From CAZTWC01 sp964617105 [NCBI: uncultured Myxococcia bacterium] (GTDB lineage: Bacteria; CAZTWC01), in NCBI GenBank assembly GCA_964617105.1, contig CAZTWC010000065.1:1-15491 (forward strand): a DNA stretch of 15,491 nt. The letters run 5' to 3'. Of the stretch, positions 1 to 9,701 are shown one piece after another. The notes beneath the pieces are model-generated. The model was not told the origin of the DNA, did not search any database, and saw only the letters and a program-made list of their open reading frames with translations. Each line of letters opens with the position of its first letter. Position 1 is the first letter of the stretch. Both the position numbers and the translations under genes were made by a program.

Positions 1-69
1 GCCCTCGCAACAGGTAAAATCAAAAACCGCTACCTTTGGTTTATCAGGCACAAAGCCCAGATATTTCAT
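1..69 (-). CDS. hydD: Sulfhydrogenase delta subunit ([NiFe] hydrogenase small subunit), N-terminal fragment
   Basis: Only the first 23 codons are inside the window; the gene continues off the left edge. The peptide begins MKYLGFVPDKPK and reaches FDFTCCEG. The TCCEG motif is the N-terminal Cys signature of [NiFe] hydrogenase small subunits, where the first cysteines bind the proximal 4Fe-4S cluster. The start is supported by a GAGAGGA ribosome binding site about 7 nt upstream. It lies 33 bp after hydG in the same direction, giving the order hydB-hydG-hydD known for sulfhydrogenases; a large-subunit gene hydA would be expected next, outside the window. The subunit would carry electrons between the NiFe site in HydA and the HydBG diaphorase in the cytoplasm. 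The call rests on a short peptide plus strong gene order. Confidence 0.85.
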   Translation of the reverse strand, partial: MKYLGFVPDKPKVAVFDFTCCEG

Positions 70-102
70 CTACTGTCCTCTCTTATTTAACGAGCACTTA
101 AA

Positions 103-1017
103 TCAAATAGCCTCTTTGAGGTTTAACACGTTCCAGTAATCAAAGACCGGTCCATCAATACAGGTATAGGTGGAGCCAATATTGCAACGGCAGCATTTTC
201 CCATACCGCAATGCATCCGCCGCTCCAGAGACACAAACATCCGCTGCATTGGTGTCCCCATCTGGTAAAGACGGTCACAGACAAATTTAAACATCACCGG
301 CGGGCCGCAAACAATAGCATAGTTTTTTTCCGCATTTACTTTAACATCATTCAGCAGTTGGGTAATTCTGCCCACCGGCCCATTCCATGCCTGATCAGGC
401 TCATCCACTATCACTTTAAGGTTAATGTCATCGATACGCCGCCACTCCTCATATTGGTAATCAAAAAGGAGTTGGTCCGGCCGTCTGGCGCCATAAATAA
501 TATACACTCTATCGAATTCGGAACGGTTTTCTATCACGTAGGAAAGCGGCGCTCGCAGAGGAGCCAATCCCAGTCCGCCGGCAATCAGCAAAACACTGCT
601 GCCCTTCATCCTCTCCATGGGAAAACTGGTTCCAAAAGGCCCCCGGATTCCAACTTTTGCTCCACGACGAGCCTTGTGGAGAGCACCGGTAACCACCCCG
701 GCCTTACGAATACACAACTCCAGATAACCGCGGGCTGATGGGGAACTGGAGATAGAGATGGGAATTTCTCCATATCCAGGCACTTCCAGCATAACAAACT
801 GTCCGGGTAAAAAGCTAAAACGCTCTCTCTCCTCCTGGTCGATAATGCGAATCAGGAAAAGTTTTTCCATCTTTGTCAGGTGAACTATGTTGGTGATCTC
901 GGCCTTAAAAACCTTATCCATATGGGACAACCTGCTGCGGCGGTTGTAATCCAAAGGCAGCTGCATCTCGGTCTCTCTGGTAATGTCGTATGGTCGAAGA
1001 ATTCTATTAACGTTCAT
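103..1017 (-). CDS. hydG: Sulfhydrogenase gamma subunit, FAD/NAD(P)-binding diaphorase
   Basis: This 304-residue protein belongs to the ferredoxin-NADP reductase fold. It would pass electrons between NAD(P)H and the iron-sulfur chain of the sulfhydrogenase. A FAD-binding barrel lies at about residues 37-135 ([13 protein letters not shown], then PISISSSP in place of the usual RxYS region, and GPFGTSFP). A nucleotide-binding domain follows at about 140-255 ([27 protein letters not shown]). A C-terminal 2Fe-2S motif uses C270, C275, C278 and C286 and ends in CIDGPVF, as is usual for the family. The ATG has a GGAGGG site about 7 nt upstream, inside hydB, and the genes overlap by 11 bp, which suggests translational coupling. 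It resembles dihydroorotate dehydrogenase electron-transfer subunits, but the HydB and HydD neighbours decide the assignment. Confidence 0.9.
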   Translation of the reverse strand: MNVNRILRPYDITRETEMQLPLDYNRRSRLSHMDKVFKAEITNIVHLTKMEKLFLIRIIDQEERERFSFLPGQFVMLEVPGYGEIPISISSSPSARGYLELCIRKAGVVTGALHKARRGAKVGIRGPFGTSFPMERMKGSSVLLIAGGLGLAPLRAPLSYVIENRSEFDRVYIIYGARRPDQLLFDYQYEEWRRIDDINLKVIVDEPDQAWNGPVGRITQLLNDVKVNAEKNYAIVCGPPVMFKFVCDRLYQMGTPMQRMFVSLERRMHCGMGKCCRCNIGSTYTCIDGPVFDYWNVLNLKEAI

Positions 1018-2080
1018 AGCCGACCCTCCATTTGGCAGGAGTTCCCTGATCTTTCTTAAGATCCTTGATTACATCCACCGGGTTTATTCCAGCCAGGCAT
1101 ACTTTACCGCACCGGTTGCAGCCAACGCACATAGGCTCCCCAAAACTTTCTACAAAACCGCGGTGTTGGTGATAGAACCTGTATTTCAGCCTGGTGGCCT
1201 GGTTGGGGCGAAAATTGTGGTCACCCGCCACTGATGCAAAATCAAGGATATTGCATGAGTACAATTTTTTTACTTTGGTACTAGCCGAGTGATCCATGGC
1301 TACTTCTTCCTGTACACCATAGCAATAGCAAGTGGGACACACCATGGAGCAGCTGCCGCAACTGAGGCATTTATCGCCCCATTTTTTCCAGTCTTCCGAC
1401 TCAAATTCCAGATCCAGAAGGATTGGTAACTCCTCCAGGTTAACAATATTTTGGTAATCCTTCTCAAACTTATTTAGAACTTCGACGTAATCCTGGCTGT
1501 CCTGGTCGGTAACTTCAAGAGTTTCTACCTGTTTGAGGAGATTAAACCCTCGTTCTGAGCCTATTTTTACAAAATATCGATCTTGCAAGTCGGTTAGATA
1601 GAGATCAAAACCATGGGTTAGAGTATCTGCACCAACTGCCCGACAAAATCCGGATGAGCAGGGCGAATCGCTAATTCCAATGGTAAAAGTGTTTTTTCTT
1701 CTGGAAAGATAATAGGGATTTGGATAAAAATCTTTGGCAAAGACTTTGTCCAGTTTCAGCAAAGCGGCAATATCACAAGTATGGAGACCCAGCATCACCC
1801 TTGGTTGAATGCGGTAACGGATATCTTGTTCCCAACTGTTATCAGTATACTTGAAAGTAGATAGTTTTTCATTAAAAGGGAGGAAATAGGTTTTGGCCGA
1901 GTACTCGGTGGTTTCATACTCCAGGTCTATCTGACTTTTATCCAGAATAGGGAGAAATTGATGGATTGGCTGGCCATCTACATTCTGGCCAACTTTCCTG
2001 GGAGCGATAACCTCAATAGACTCGATGAGGATATTAATAAGAACACCAAACTCTTTTTTACCGATTACCCTGAATAACAT
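1007..2080 (-). CDS. hydB: Sulfhydrogenase beta subunit, 4Fe-4S electron-transfer protein
   Basis: This protein of 357 residues carries two 4Fe-4S clusters between the HydG flavin and the hydrogenase small subunit in a cytoplasmic HydBGDA complex. Two cysteine clusters are visible: [12 protein letters not shown] at about 238-249 and [17 protein letters not shown] at about 318-334. Between them are further cysteines (PTCYCYG) and the conserved [18 protein letters not shown] stretch; the N-terminal half has [14 protein letters not shown]. Both length and motifs fit the HydB/AsrA-like family. The frame opens with a TTG at 2086, but the ATG at 2080 is preferred because a GGGA-containing site lies about 8 nt upstream of it. 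It overlaps hydG by 11 bp, and 51 bp separate it from the permease gene upstream, with no obvious terminator between them. AsrA of sulfite reductase is the alternative, but the TCCEG small subunit argues for hydrogenase. Confidence 0.9.
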   Translation of the reverse strand: MLFRVIGKKEFGVLINILIESIEVIAPRKVGQNVDGQPIHQFLPILDKSQIDLEYETTEYSAKTYFLPFNEKLSTFKYTDNSWEQDIRYRIQPRVMLGLHTCDIAALLKLDKVFAKDFYPNPYYLSRRKNTFTIGISDSPCSSGFCRAVGADTLTHGFDLYLTDLQDRYFVKIGSERGFNLLKQVETLEVTDQDSQDYVEVLNKFEKDYQNIVNLEELPILLDLEFESEDWKKWGDKCLSCGSCSMVCPTCYCYGVQEEVAMDHSASTKVKKLYSCNILDFASVAGDHNFRPNQATRLKYRFYHQHRGFVESFGEPMCVGCNRCGKVCLAGINPVDVIKDLKKDQGTPAKWRVGYER

Positions 2081-2131
2081 TCGCAATCCCGCTATTAGTT
2101 AAAATATTAGTATCCATCCAATAAACCACCC

Positions 2132-4165
2132 CTAATTTGTTAGGATAAAGAGGTCGTTTGCTTTTCTGATGACAGCGGCTGGGCCAATAAAAATTACCCG
2201 ATCGTCTGTCTCGATTTTAGTATGCCCGCGGGGGACTACAAATTTATTTTCCCTGATGATAGCGGCAATTACACACTCTTTAGGAATATCGAGGTTGCGG
2301 ATCAATTGACCAGAAACCTGGGCTTTTTCTGGCACTGTTACGTCCAAAAGACTGGCGGCTCCCAAACCAAATTCATAGAGTTGGGCTAAACCTGGGCGAT
2401 CGAGCAGATTTTCGACCATGGTCGCTGTGGCCCAGGGAGCGCTTATAGCCACTACGTTATTTTGCTCGAGCAATTCTGTGTATTCTGGTTCCTGGACAAT
2501 GGCGAACACTTTTTTGTGTCCCAATTGCCTGGCCTGAAGAGCAGCAATTACGTTCCGGCCATCGTCATCGTAGGCTGCGATGACAACGTCTATATTATCC
2601 AGGCCAACCTGCTCTAACAATTCTTTTTTAGTGCCGTCGCCTTGATAAATTGGTACATTGTAGTGCTGCTCCAATTCCTGACAGAGCGCTTCTTCGTCCT
2701 CAATAAAGGTTACCTGATGTTCTGCAGAACGAAACATCATCCGGTACTTGTCTTTGGCCACCAGCCGATTGGCAATATTTTGCCCCTGTCTTTTTCCGCT
2801 TATGATAAGCACTTGCATACATTTCCTCCCGAGTCTGTATATCAGCCATTTAATTTTTTGGATAAATAAACCTGGTAATTTAGAAATTTCAGCCCTATTG
2901 TCAGGCCTGATTAAATAGATTGCGCCGCCAACAACAGTAAGTATTCCACCCAAAATAAACGACCTAAATTCTAAGGCTGGCACAAATATCCAGGTAGTTG
3001 TGACGCCTAAAATTGGGATTAAGGGAAAAAATCTGCATTGATAGGGACGCCTTAGATTGGGCATGCGTTTGTGAAGAGGAATGACGGCGTAATTGATAAT
3101 TCCAAGCCCCATCAAATAGCCGAAATCACTAAGTGATGCTACAAATTTTACAATACCTGTGGCACTGAAGACAACCACGATAAGCGAACAGATAATAAGG
3201 GCAATATGGGGTGTCTGGAATCTTGGATGTAATCTGGCTAAAAAACCGGGGAAATGTCGATCTCGACCTAGGGCGAAGAGGATACGGGCGCTGGCGCCCA
3301 GGGTAACACTGAAAGCGGAGAGGCTAGCCATAATAGTTGCGGTAATGCCGGCCCAGCGGCCCCAGGGACCGAATAATTGATCGGCGGTATGAATAAAGGG
3401 AATTTCGCTATGGGCCAGGTCTTTATAGTTAGTAACCCCCATCATCACGCCTACTACAAGAACGTAGAATACCGTGCTGATGCCTAAGGTGATCAGAATA
3501 GCGCGCGGGATGGTTTTAGCCGGGGCAATGATTTCTTCGGAGGCATTGGAAATCAACTCAAATCCTACATAGGAAATATAGATAAGCGCCATGGCCGGGA
3601 TAAAAGGTTTCCAGCCCATAGGCGCCAGAGGCTCTAGATTGGCTGGTTCAATATCGGTTAAGCCAAGAAGGGCCACTCCTAGAAGCACGGCCAGCTCTAT
3701 CAGGTTCATTACCGTGATGATGATAATTGCTTTCTTCATACCCCAAAAGTTGACCAGAGTAAAAACTAAGGTGGTAATACAGGTTATAATAGCAATATTG
3801 GCGTTTGGTAGAAAATAGGTACGGATGGTTAAGGCAAAGATAAGCGCGTACATAGCGCAGGCCAGGGTATTGCCAATCCAAAAAAACCAGCCTGTAAAAA
3901 AGGCCACCGGGCGGCTCATAGTCCTACTAACAAAGGAATAACCGCCACCAGCCAGGGGAATAGCCGCTCCAAGTTCACTATAATTCAAAGCGGTAAAAAT
4001 AGTCATAAATCCCATGGCTAGATAAACTAGAATACCTAAGGGGCCAACCATTTCCGCCAATTCACCGGGTAGGGCAAAAATCCCCGGTCCCATAGTGGCA
4101 CCGATGCCTATCATCACTGCCATAAACAGGCCCATATTTCGTCTGAAACCTACCTGGTTCGACAT
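2132..4165 (-). CDS. APC-family amino acid permease fused to a C-terminal TrkA/RCK-like regulatory module
   Basis: The protein has 677 residues from the ATG at 4165. Residues 10-425 form a hydrophobic APC-superfamily transporter, probably with 12 membrane segments. It has the TM1 motif GIGATMGPGIFALPG and the TM6 region YVGFELISNASEEIIAP, both signatures of amino acid/polyamine permeases. A basic linker at about 430-450 leads to a soluble TrkA-N-like Rossmann domain (about 450-570, starting MQVLIISGKRQGQNIANRL) and a TrkA-C-like domain (about 595-677, with TDDRVIFIG near the end). The Rossmann glycine loop is altered: SGKRQG stands where GxGxxG is expected, so nucleotide binding may differ from true TrkA. 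The substrate cannot be read from the sequence. A GTG at 4171 is another possible start; one GGGA site serves either. A good promoter lies upstream, and hydB follows after 51 bp, so co-transcription with the hydrogenase is possible. Confidence 0.85.
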   Translation of the reverse strand: MSNQVGFRRNMGLFMAVMIGIGATMGPGIFALPGELAEMVGPLGILVYLAMGFMTIFTALNYSELGAAIPLAGGGYSFVSRTMSRPVAFFTGWFFWIGNTLACAMYALIFALTIRTYFLPNANIAIITCITTLVFTLVNFWGMKKAIIIITVMNLIELAVLLGVALLGLTDIEPANLEPLAPMGWKPFIPAMALIYISYVGFELISNASEEIIAPAKTIPRAILITLGISTVFYVLVVGVMMGVTNYKDLAHSEIPFIHTADQLFGPWGRWAGITATIMASLSAFSVTLGASARILFALGRDRHFPGFLARLHPRFQTPHIALIICSLIVVVFSATGIVKFVASLSDFGYLMGLGIINYAVIPLHKRMPNLRRPYQCRFFPLIPILGVTTTWIFVPALEFRSFILGGILTVVGGAIYLIRPDNRAEISKLPGLFIQKIKWLIYRLGRKCMQVLIISGKRQGQNIANRLVAKDKYRMMFRSAEHQVTFIEDEEALCQELEQHYNVPIYQGDGTKKELLEQVGLDNIDVVIAAYDDDGRNVIAALQARQLGHKKVFAIVQEPEYTELLEQNNVVAISAPWATATMVENLLDRPGLAQLYEFGLGAASLLDVTVPEKAQVSGQLIRNLDIPKECVIAAIIRENKFVVPRGHTKIETDDRVIFIGPAAVIRKANDLFILTN

Positions 4166-4237
4166 AAACACCAGTTCCCGAAATTTAAAGGCATTTCACC
4201 CGAAATTGCCTTCTGATTTATAAAATACCAACACTGG

Positions 4238-4266
4238 ATATTAGCAATGAGTGTTTGAATTGTCAA
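4238..4266 (-). promoter_or_regulatory. Sigma-70-like promoter for the APC-TrkA permease (and perhaps the hyd genes)
   Basis: Read on the minus strand, TTGACA (4266-4261) is followed by a 17-bp spacer and TAATAT (4243-4238). This is a near-consensus promoter about 65 nt before the permease start. No comparable promoter was seen in the 51 bp before hydB. Confidence 0.6.
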
Positions 4267-4300
4267 TTGTTGTAGAAATCAAAAGATGGCTCTGAAAAAT

Positions 4301-4327
4301 GATCTCAGATCTGTAATATTTGAGATT
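4301..4327. repeat. Inverted repeat in the divergent intergenic region
   Basis: ATCTCA (4302-4307) and TGAGAT (4321-4326) form the arms of a short stem that extends inward by A-T pairs and a wobble pair. It lies between the permease promoter and the ATPase start. There is no U-run, so it is more likely a binding site or chance than a terminator. Confidence 0.3.
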
Positions 4328-4370
4328 CCCGCTTTCCAGATTGGGTCGCATATGGTCATTGTTGCTAATT

Positions 4371-4401
4371 TTGATTGACAATCAATAATAACCATGATAA
4401 T
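4371..4401 (+). promoter_or_regulatory. Palindrome overlapping the -35 of the first ATPase gene
   Basis: TTGATT-GAC-AATCAA (4371-4385) is a perfect 6-3-6 dyad that contains TTGACA (4375-4380) as a -35 candidate. GATAAT (4396-4401) is a possible -10 at a short 15-bp spacing. If used, transcription would start at about 4408-4410, right at the ATG. The dyad over the -35 looks like a repressor site. The promoter assignment is weaker than the palindrome itself. Confidence 0.4.
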
Positions 4402-4409
4402 TGTTATGC

Positions 4410-5744
4410 ATGGTTGCTTTATTGTCAGAAATCAATAATAGACTGCTTAGATTCAATCCCTGGATAGTTAAACCAGATGCCTATCAAAAATATATTTCTC
4501 CTTTCTTGCCGGAGAAATACATCCCCAGGCAACTCGATCGAGTAAAAATTTCTTCAAAACAAGCCTTGGTCATTATCGGACCGCGTCAATCGGGCAAATC
4601 CACTATCGCCTGGCATCTTTTGAAACCATTTTTCCCCAATCTCCTTTTTTTCAACATGGAAGATCCATTGTTAAAAACAGGATGCGTTTCAGCAATAGAA
4701 ATGATTTCTCTTATTCGTTCAGATTTTCCTTTTATAAAGGCTATTTTTATTGACGAAATCCAGCACCTGGAAGAGGCAGGATTATTCGTGAAAATGATGG
4801 TGGATGCCAGGTTTAATTTACCTATTATCGTTACTGGTTCTTCCTCTTTTCATTTAAGGAGCAAAACAAGGGAGTCCCTGGCGGGCCGGGCAATCCGCAG
4901 AATGCTTCTACCCTTTTCCTTGCAGGAACTGCTTGACGATATTCAGCCTTCAAATGATCTGGCCATGAAAGAAGTTTGTAATGAGATAGTCGGTCATCAA
5001 TTGATAATCGGTTCCTATCCTTCAGTATATTTAGAAAAAAAAATAGAGGACAAAAAGATCATATTGAGTGACCTGGTCGAGGCGCTAATATTAAGAGATG
5101 CATCCGATATTTTTAAAATTAAAAGAATCGATGCCTTTCGAAAACTTATGACTCTGTTGGCAGGTCAAATAGGCAATTTGATAAATGTTTCGGAATTAGC
5201 CGCGCACTGTAATGTCAATGTGGGTTCAGTCAATGCCTACATCGAGATAATGGAGGAAAGTCATATCATAAAAAGGCTCAGACCTTTTGTCGGTGGTAAA
5301 CGCCATGAAATAACCGGCGCTCCAAAAATATTCTTTATTGACAATGGTATTCGGAATCAGCTTTTGAATAGTTTTTCAACGAACATAGATTTGAGGACAG
5401 ACCGGGGACCACTTTTTGAAAATTGGCTTTTTAGCGAAATATACAAAGCCTTGCCCTTTCAGGCTACAATTAAATATTGGCGCAGCAAATCAGGAGCGGA
5501 AGTCGATTTTATCATTGAATTTGCCAATCAGTTAATAGGCATAGAAGCCAAGGCAAGTAAATTAACAAAAACCAGGTTGAGTAAATCGGCAACCAGTTTT
5601 GTCAAAGCCTATAAACCCTTGAAACTTGCCATCGTAAACCTATCTCTGGACATGCAGGCAGAATATGGAGGAACACAGATAGATTTTATCACACCCCCAG
5701 GGTTGTTGAAATGGCTCGACTCGATTCACACTCTGTCCGGCTGA
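4410..5744 (+). CDS. AAA_14/DUF4143-family ATPase (first copy)
   Basis: The protein has 444 residues. It has a Walker A motif GPRQSGKST (about 57-65), a Walker B motif IFIDEIQ (about 112-118), a sensor-like stretch IIVTGSSSF, and SLAGRAIRRMLLPFSLQEL, which together mark the AAA_14 domain. A winged-helix-like part follows (VSELAAHCNVNVGSVNAYIEIM, about 260-282). The C-terminal DUF4143 region has YWRSKSGAEVDFIIE followed by GIEAKAS, a D...ExK pattern like the PD-(D/E)XK nuclease fold. The molecular function of this family is not established, and the nuclease idea is inference from the residues. The frame can be opened at a TTG (4401), but the ATG at 4410 is more natural; no Shine-Dalgarno site is visible for either. 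It is transcribed alone, divergent from the permease and convergent with the kinase. Confidence 0.85.
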   Translation: MVALLSEINNRLLRFNPWIVKPDAYQKYISPFLPEKYIPRQLDRVKISSKQALVIIGPRQSGKSTIAWHLLKPFFPNLLFFNMEDPLLKTGCVSAIEMISLIRSDFPFIKAIFIDEIQHLEEAGLFVKMMVDARFNLPIIVTGSSSFHLRSKTRESLAGRAIRRMLLPFSLQELLDDIQPSNDLAMKEVCNEIVGHQLIIGSYPSVYLEKKIEDKKIILSDLVEALILRDASDIFKIKRIDAFRKLMTLLAGQIGNLINVSELAAHCNVNVGSVNAYIEIMEESHIIKRLRPFVGGKRHEITGAPKIFFIDNGIRNQLLNSFSTNIDLRTDRGPLFENWLFSEIYKALPFQATIKYWRSKSGAEVDFIIEFANQLIGIEAKASKLTKTRLSKSATSFVKAYKPLKLAIVNLSLDMQAEYGGTQIDFITPPGLLKWLDSIHTLSG

Positions 5745-5827
5745 AATGGTAGTCAACACCCAGCGGAAAATGGGTTTGACCTCCGGCCTTCCAGAATCGG
5801 TAAATTTCCCCTCCATTTCCTATCCCT

Positions 5828-8800
5828 CTATCCCGAATAGTTATGCTGAAGTTTTCTCAGGGAACTGAAGACCAAATCCAATTCTCCTTTGAATTGCTCT
5901 AGAAGCAGAGACAATTTATCACTCTCACCATTTTTGAGTTCAGACTCCAGGCTGGTGGCCAGGTCGGCCAATTTTTCAGCGCCAATATAGATTGCCGAAC
6001 TTCTCATGGAATGGGAAAGCCGCTGGGCCTGCCTAAAGTTACCATCTTTATTGGCCGTTATCTCTGTAAAAACATTCTGGTAACAATCAAGGAAATTGGC
6101 AACGAGTTCCATGTATAACTCCTGGTCGCCGCCAATATTTTTAATAGCCCTGTTCGCCAGCACCGCTGGTAACTGCTCCCCGGTCAACTCCGTTTTCATT
6201 TGCGGATCAGTTATCTCCGCATTTGTAGGCTCCTGTTTTATCCATTTTTTCAAGGTGGAAAAGAGTACGTTTTCTGAAAATGGCTTGTTGATATGATCAT
6301 TCATACCGGCCTTCAGGCTCTTCTCCCGGTGCTCAGCCATGGCATGGGCGGTCATAGCGATTATGGGAACATCTTGATAGCGAGGTTCAGACCTGATAAT
6401 TTTTGTAACCTCTAAACCATCCATTTCCGGCATTTCAATATCCATTAAAATCAGATCAAAATCCTGCTCCTTTAAAGCCTCTATAGCCTGTCGGCCATCG
6501 GCTGCAACAGTAATCTTAAAACAGGCCTGCTTCAGAAACTCAGTGGCCACCAGTTGATTGATTTTGTCATCTTCCACCAGGAGCACTTTTTTGTTTTTAA
6601 AGTAAAACAAGGGAATTTCCTCTATGTTCTTTGAGGTCGATTTTTGTGCCTGCGGACCAACTGCCCCATCGATCTCGTAGTTTACCGCCTCAAATAACGT
6701 ATTGATTACCATGGAAGAACTAAAGGGTTTTGCTAAAAATAACTGGCGAATACTATCCTCTGTTTCAGCCTGAATCTGCTCCTGTTCGTAGGGTGAACAG
6801 ATAATTACGATGGGAATATTTAGCAGTTTTAATTTGTTCATGACAATTTTAGTTTCTATTCCATCATTATTATCCCTCTGGTAGTCAATAAAAATCAAAT
6901 CGTATCGATTCTGTTCAAGTTCTCTCCTAACTTCTTCAATGGATGACCTCTCATCCGCCTCTATGGACAAGGAGGATAAAATACTCTTTAGAATTATTCT
7001 GGCTGAGTTATTTCCCTCAACGATCAATGGGTGAAGTTTTTTAATCTGGTCAGGTATAATCAACCCTTCCAAATGATTATCATCAACTCCCAAAATAACT
7101 GAAAAGTAAAAACAACTCCCTTCCCCCACTTCGCTTTCCACCCAAATATTTCCACCCATCTTTTCAACCAGGCTCTTACATATAGCCAAACCCAGACCGG
7201 TGCCGCCGTACTTCCGTGTAGTTGAACTATCAGCCTGACTAAAGGATTGAAATACCTTGCCCATTTGTTCTTTGGGGATACCGGAACCCATGTCTTTTAC
7301 AGAAAATAGCAGTTTCAATTTTCGAAGGGAGGGATCACTTTTTTCCTGCTCAGAGAACAATTCCACCTTGATCACCACTTCACCTTTTGCCGTGAACTTG
7401 ATGGCATTGTTGGTCAGATTAATCAGCACCTGTCCCAACCGCAGCGGGTCTCCCTGCAGACATAGTGGAACAGCGTCCTCGATATGATAGAGGAACTCAA
7501 TCCCTTTCTGGTGGGCCCGCAGGGTAATCAAATCGGCCAAACTGGAAAAAGTCTCCTCCAGATTGAAGGGTATATGCTCTATCAGCAGCTTCCCGGCCTC
7601 TATTTTGGAAATGTCTAAAATGTCGTTGATAATTCCAAGCAACGAATTCGCCGCCCCCAATACCTTGTCCAAAAAATCGGCCTGCTCAGAAGTCAAATCA
7701 GTTTTCAGAGTAAGTTCGGTCAAACCTACAATGGCATTCATGGGCGTGCGGATCTCATGGCTCATGTTAGCCAAAAAATCACTCTTTACTTTCACCTTGG
7801 CTTCTGCCGCCTCTTTGGCAATGATGGCCCGCTCTTTCTCCTTTCTCTCAGTAATATCCACCATGGTTCCTTCATAGGTTTTCTGGCCGGAAATCTCTTT
7901 AATCAATCTGGCGCTTATGGTGGCCCAAAACACTGTTCCATCAATTTTATCAATTTGAACCTCAAGTTGGTTAATCTCGCCCTGCTCCTCAAGAGTCTTT
8001 AGAATAGAAATAGCATCTTTTTTAAAATGGTAATGTCTGACCATAGGAATCTGAGCAGCCATTATGTCCGCTTTTGATTTATAACCAAGGAGTTTGATAA
8101 AGGCGGGATTGGCGGTTAGAATCTTCCCTTCGTTATTAACCTGATAGATCCCTTCAAATGCCTCCTCAAATATTCTGCGATAGTTCTCCTCCTTTATTTT
8201 AATTTCTTCTGCCATCGCTTTGACAGCGGCAAAAGATTTGGAAAACCGTTGGGAAATAATATAGGATTGGACAAAAATAAACACAAAGAGGCCATACTGG
8301 AGCAGACTCTGATAACCGGTAATAAAAAAGTGCTGGGCATAAAGAATATCATTGATAATAGTGGATATCAGCACTAAAAGACCGCCAATTACCCAGATAG
8401 CGCCGTCTCTTTTATTGATAACTCCTTTGACTAAAACCATAACTAAATAGATAACAGCAAAAAGGATGATCAACTGGTAAAAGAGTTCAGTCTGACAGAA
8501 TATTTTCGGGGGCGTGACCAGGACAATCAAACTGAATATAGCCCCAATAACTTGAAAAAATCTGAGCACAGAGAGGGAAAACTCCCGGGGATAAAGTTTG
8601 TAGATAAAGGTAGTAAACACTGGCAGGGCTAGATAGTATCCCAGCACGATAATGGTCACATTGAGCCGCCAAGTAAGACTGGGGAACAGGGTGGAAAAAT
8701 AAACATCGCCAGTAGCGGGAATCCGCAAGGCGATTATTAAGCAGAAAAGGCCAAACAGCAGGTTAGAGGCATCGTCCCGCCGTAAAAGAAAGAGGGCAAA

Positions 8801-9478
8801 ATGGTAAAAGGCCATTATCAGGATGGCACCAAATAGGATAAAATTTAATACCAGGGAGAGTTCCCGTTGTTGATGCAACTGGGAGGACAGACCAAACTCA
8901 ATTGAATCACGGACACCGCCGTCTTTGTGGGCAAAATTGGTCACCTGCAGTATCAATTCCACTTTTGTCTGTTTTAACGCAAAGGAGGTCACATTGGGAG
9001 AATACTTTGGTGTCGACTCCTTTTCGCTCTTACCCACCTTGCCACTGGAGAAGATGGGCTTGCCATTTATCCATATTTTATAAGCAGTATATATTTCACC
9101 CGTTTTAACGGCAAATATCTTTGGAGAGCCGTTCAAAACAACAGTCAACCGGTAGGTGCCGAACCCTTCATGGGGCAGGGCTTTATCGCGCCATTGTGCG
9201 TCATTCCAAATCTCGGGTACTTTGAAATAGTCTAATCCTTCTGAGGAGATTGGGGCGGTAAAATCCCGGGGAGATAAAAGTTGCCGCCAATAGAACTCCC
9301 ATTGGCCATCCAGTTTGACTGTACCATCCTGCTGGAAATTCCACTGGCTGAGGTCGAGAATACCATTGCGGACTTTTGGAGGGGTTTTTTGGGGATATTC
9401 CGGGCCGCAGGCAGTAAAAATCAATACTATGGCCACTATTAGCCATAACATTTTGTTATTGTCCAGAATATTAATCAT
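5828..9478 (-). CDS. Membrane hybrid histidine kinase: DISMED2-like/7TM-DISM, PAS, HisKA, HATPase, two receivers, Hpt
   Basis: The protein is about 1216 residues from the ATG at 9478; a TTG at 9511 and an ATG at 9451 are other starts. Residues 10-24 ([15 protein letters not shown]) look like a signal peptide ending in a lipobox-like Cys. An extracytoplasmic beta-rich 7TM-DISM-type sensor lies at about 39-199 (LDGQWEFYW), the 7TM-DISM helices at about 207-405, and a PAS/PAC domain at about 431-545 (VDITERK). HisKA has [10 protein letters not shown] with His574. The HATPase has an N-box near 690, DMGSGIP and GGTGLGLAI. Receiver 1 (about 815-930) keeps Asp865 and Lys917 but lacks the acidic pair (VEGNNS), so it may be a pseudo-receiver. 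Receiver 2 (about 963-1080) is complete, with VEDD, Asp1013 and Lys1065. The C-terminal Hpt has His1156 ([10 protein letters not shown]). This is a full internal phosphorelay, yet no regulator gene is adjacent. The ligand is unknown. Confidence 0.92.
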   Translation of the reverse strand: MINILDNNKMLWLIVAIVLIFTACGPEYPQKTPPKVRNGILDLSQWNFQQDGTVKLDGQWEFYWRQLLSPRDFTAPISSEGLDYFKVPEIWNDAQWRDKALPHEGFGTYRLTVVLNGSPKIFAVKTGEIYTAYKIWINGKPIFSSGKVGKSEKESTPKYSPNVTSFALKQTKVELILQVTNFAHKDGGVRDSIEFGLSSQLHQQRELSLVLNFILFGAILIMAFYHFALFLLRRDDASNLLFGLFCLIIALRIPATGDVYFSTLFPSLTWRLNVTIIVLGYYLALPVFTTFIYKLYPREFSLSVLRFFQVIGAIFSLIVLVTPPKIFCQTELFYQLIILFAVIYLVMVLVKGVINKRDGAIWVIGGLLVLISTIINDILYAQHFFITGYQSLLQYGLFVFIFVQSYIISQRFSKSFAAVKAMAEEIKIKEENYRRIFEEAFEGIYQVNNEGKILTANPAFIKLLGYKSKADIMAAQIPMVRHYHFKKDAISILKTLEEQGEINQLEVQIDKIDGTVFWATISARLIKEISGQKTYEGTMVDITERKEKERAIIAKEAAEAKVKVKSDFLANMSHEIRTPMNAIVGLTELTLKTDLTSEQADFLDKVLGAANSLLGIINDILDISKIEAGKLLIEHIPFNLEETFSSLADLITLRAHQKGIEFLYHIEDAVPLCLQGDPLRLGQVLINLTNNAIKFTAKGEVVIKVELFSEQEKSDPSLRKLKLLFSVKDMGSGIPKEQMGKVFQSFSQADSSTTRKYGGTGLGLAICKSLVEKMGGNIWVESEVGEGSCFYFSVILGVDDNHLEGLIIPDQIKKLHPLIVEGNNSARIILKSILSSLSIEADERSSIEEVRRELEQNRYDLIFIDYQRDNNDGIETKIVMNKLKLLNIPIVIICSPYEQEQIQAETEDSIRQLFLAKPFSSSMVINTLFEAVNYEIDGAVGPQAQKSTSKNIEEIPLFYFKNKKVLLVEDDKINQLVATEFLKQACFKITVAADGRQAIEALKEQDFDLILMDIEMPEMDGLEVTKIIRSEPRYQDVPIIAMTAHAMAEHREKSLKAGMNDHINKPFSENVLFSTLKKWIKQEPTNAEITDPQMKTELTGEQLPAVLANRAIKNIGGDQELYMELVANFLDCYQNVFTEITANKDGNFRQAQRLSHSMRSSAIYIGAEKLADLATSLESELKNGESDKLSLLLEQFKGELDLVFSSLRKLQHNYSG

Positions 9479-9518
9479 AATTGTTGGTGAAACTCTTGGA
9501 AAAAAAACCAAAAAGTGT

Positions 9519-9545
9519 ATTATATATTACAATAGAATCGTTCAA
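9519..9545 (-). promoter_or_regulatory. Possible promoter of the hybrid kinase gene
   Basis: On the minus strand there is an exact TATAAT (9524-9519), preceded by TTGAAC (9545-9540) at a short 15-bp spacing. It would give a leader of about 35 nt to the ATG at 9478. Confidence 0.35.
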
Positions 9546-9564
9546 TCTGGAAGGAAAAACTGAC

Positions 9565-9598
9565 ACTCGATGTTAGGAAATGTCCTACATCTGTGAGT
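9565..9598. repeat. Imperfect dyad in the kinase/ATPase divergent region
   Basis: GATGTTAGGA (9569-9578) and TCCTACATC (9583-9591) are complementary apart from one extra T, with an AATG loop. ACTC (9565-9568) and GAGT (9595-9598) extend the stem beyond a 3-nt bulge. It lies just upstream of the kinase promoter candidate and about 100 bp before the second ATPase, so it could be an operator or an RNA hairpin. There is no U-run that would make it a terminator. Confidence 0.4.
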
Positions 9599-9701
9599 CG
9601 GATGGGTTTTTGGGAGGTACAAGGAAATACTTGCCAAATATTCGTTGGTGCTTTACAGTTAACTTAAAAATGTCAGCTGGATTTTTTAAGTATGGTTAAA
9701 A

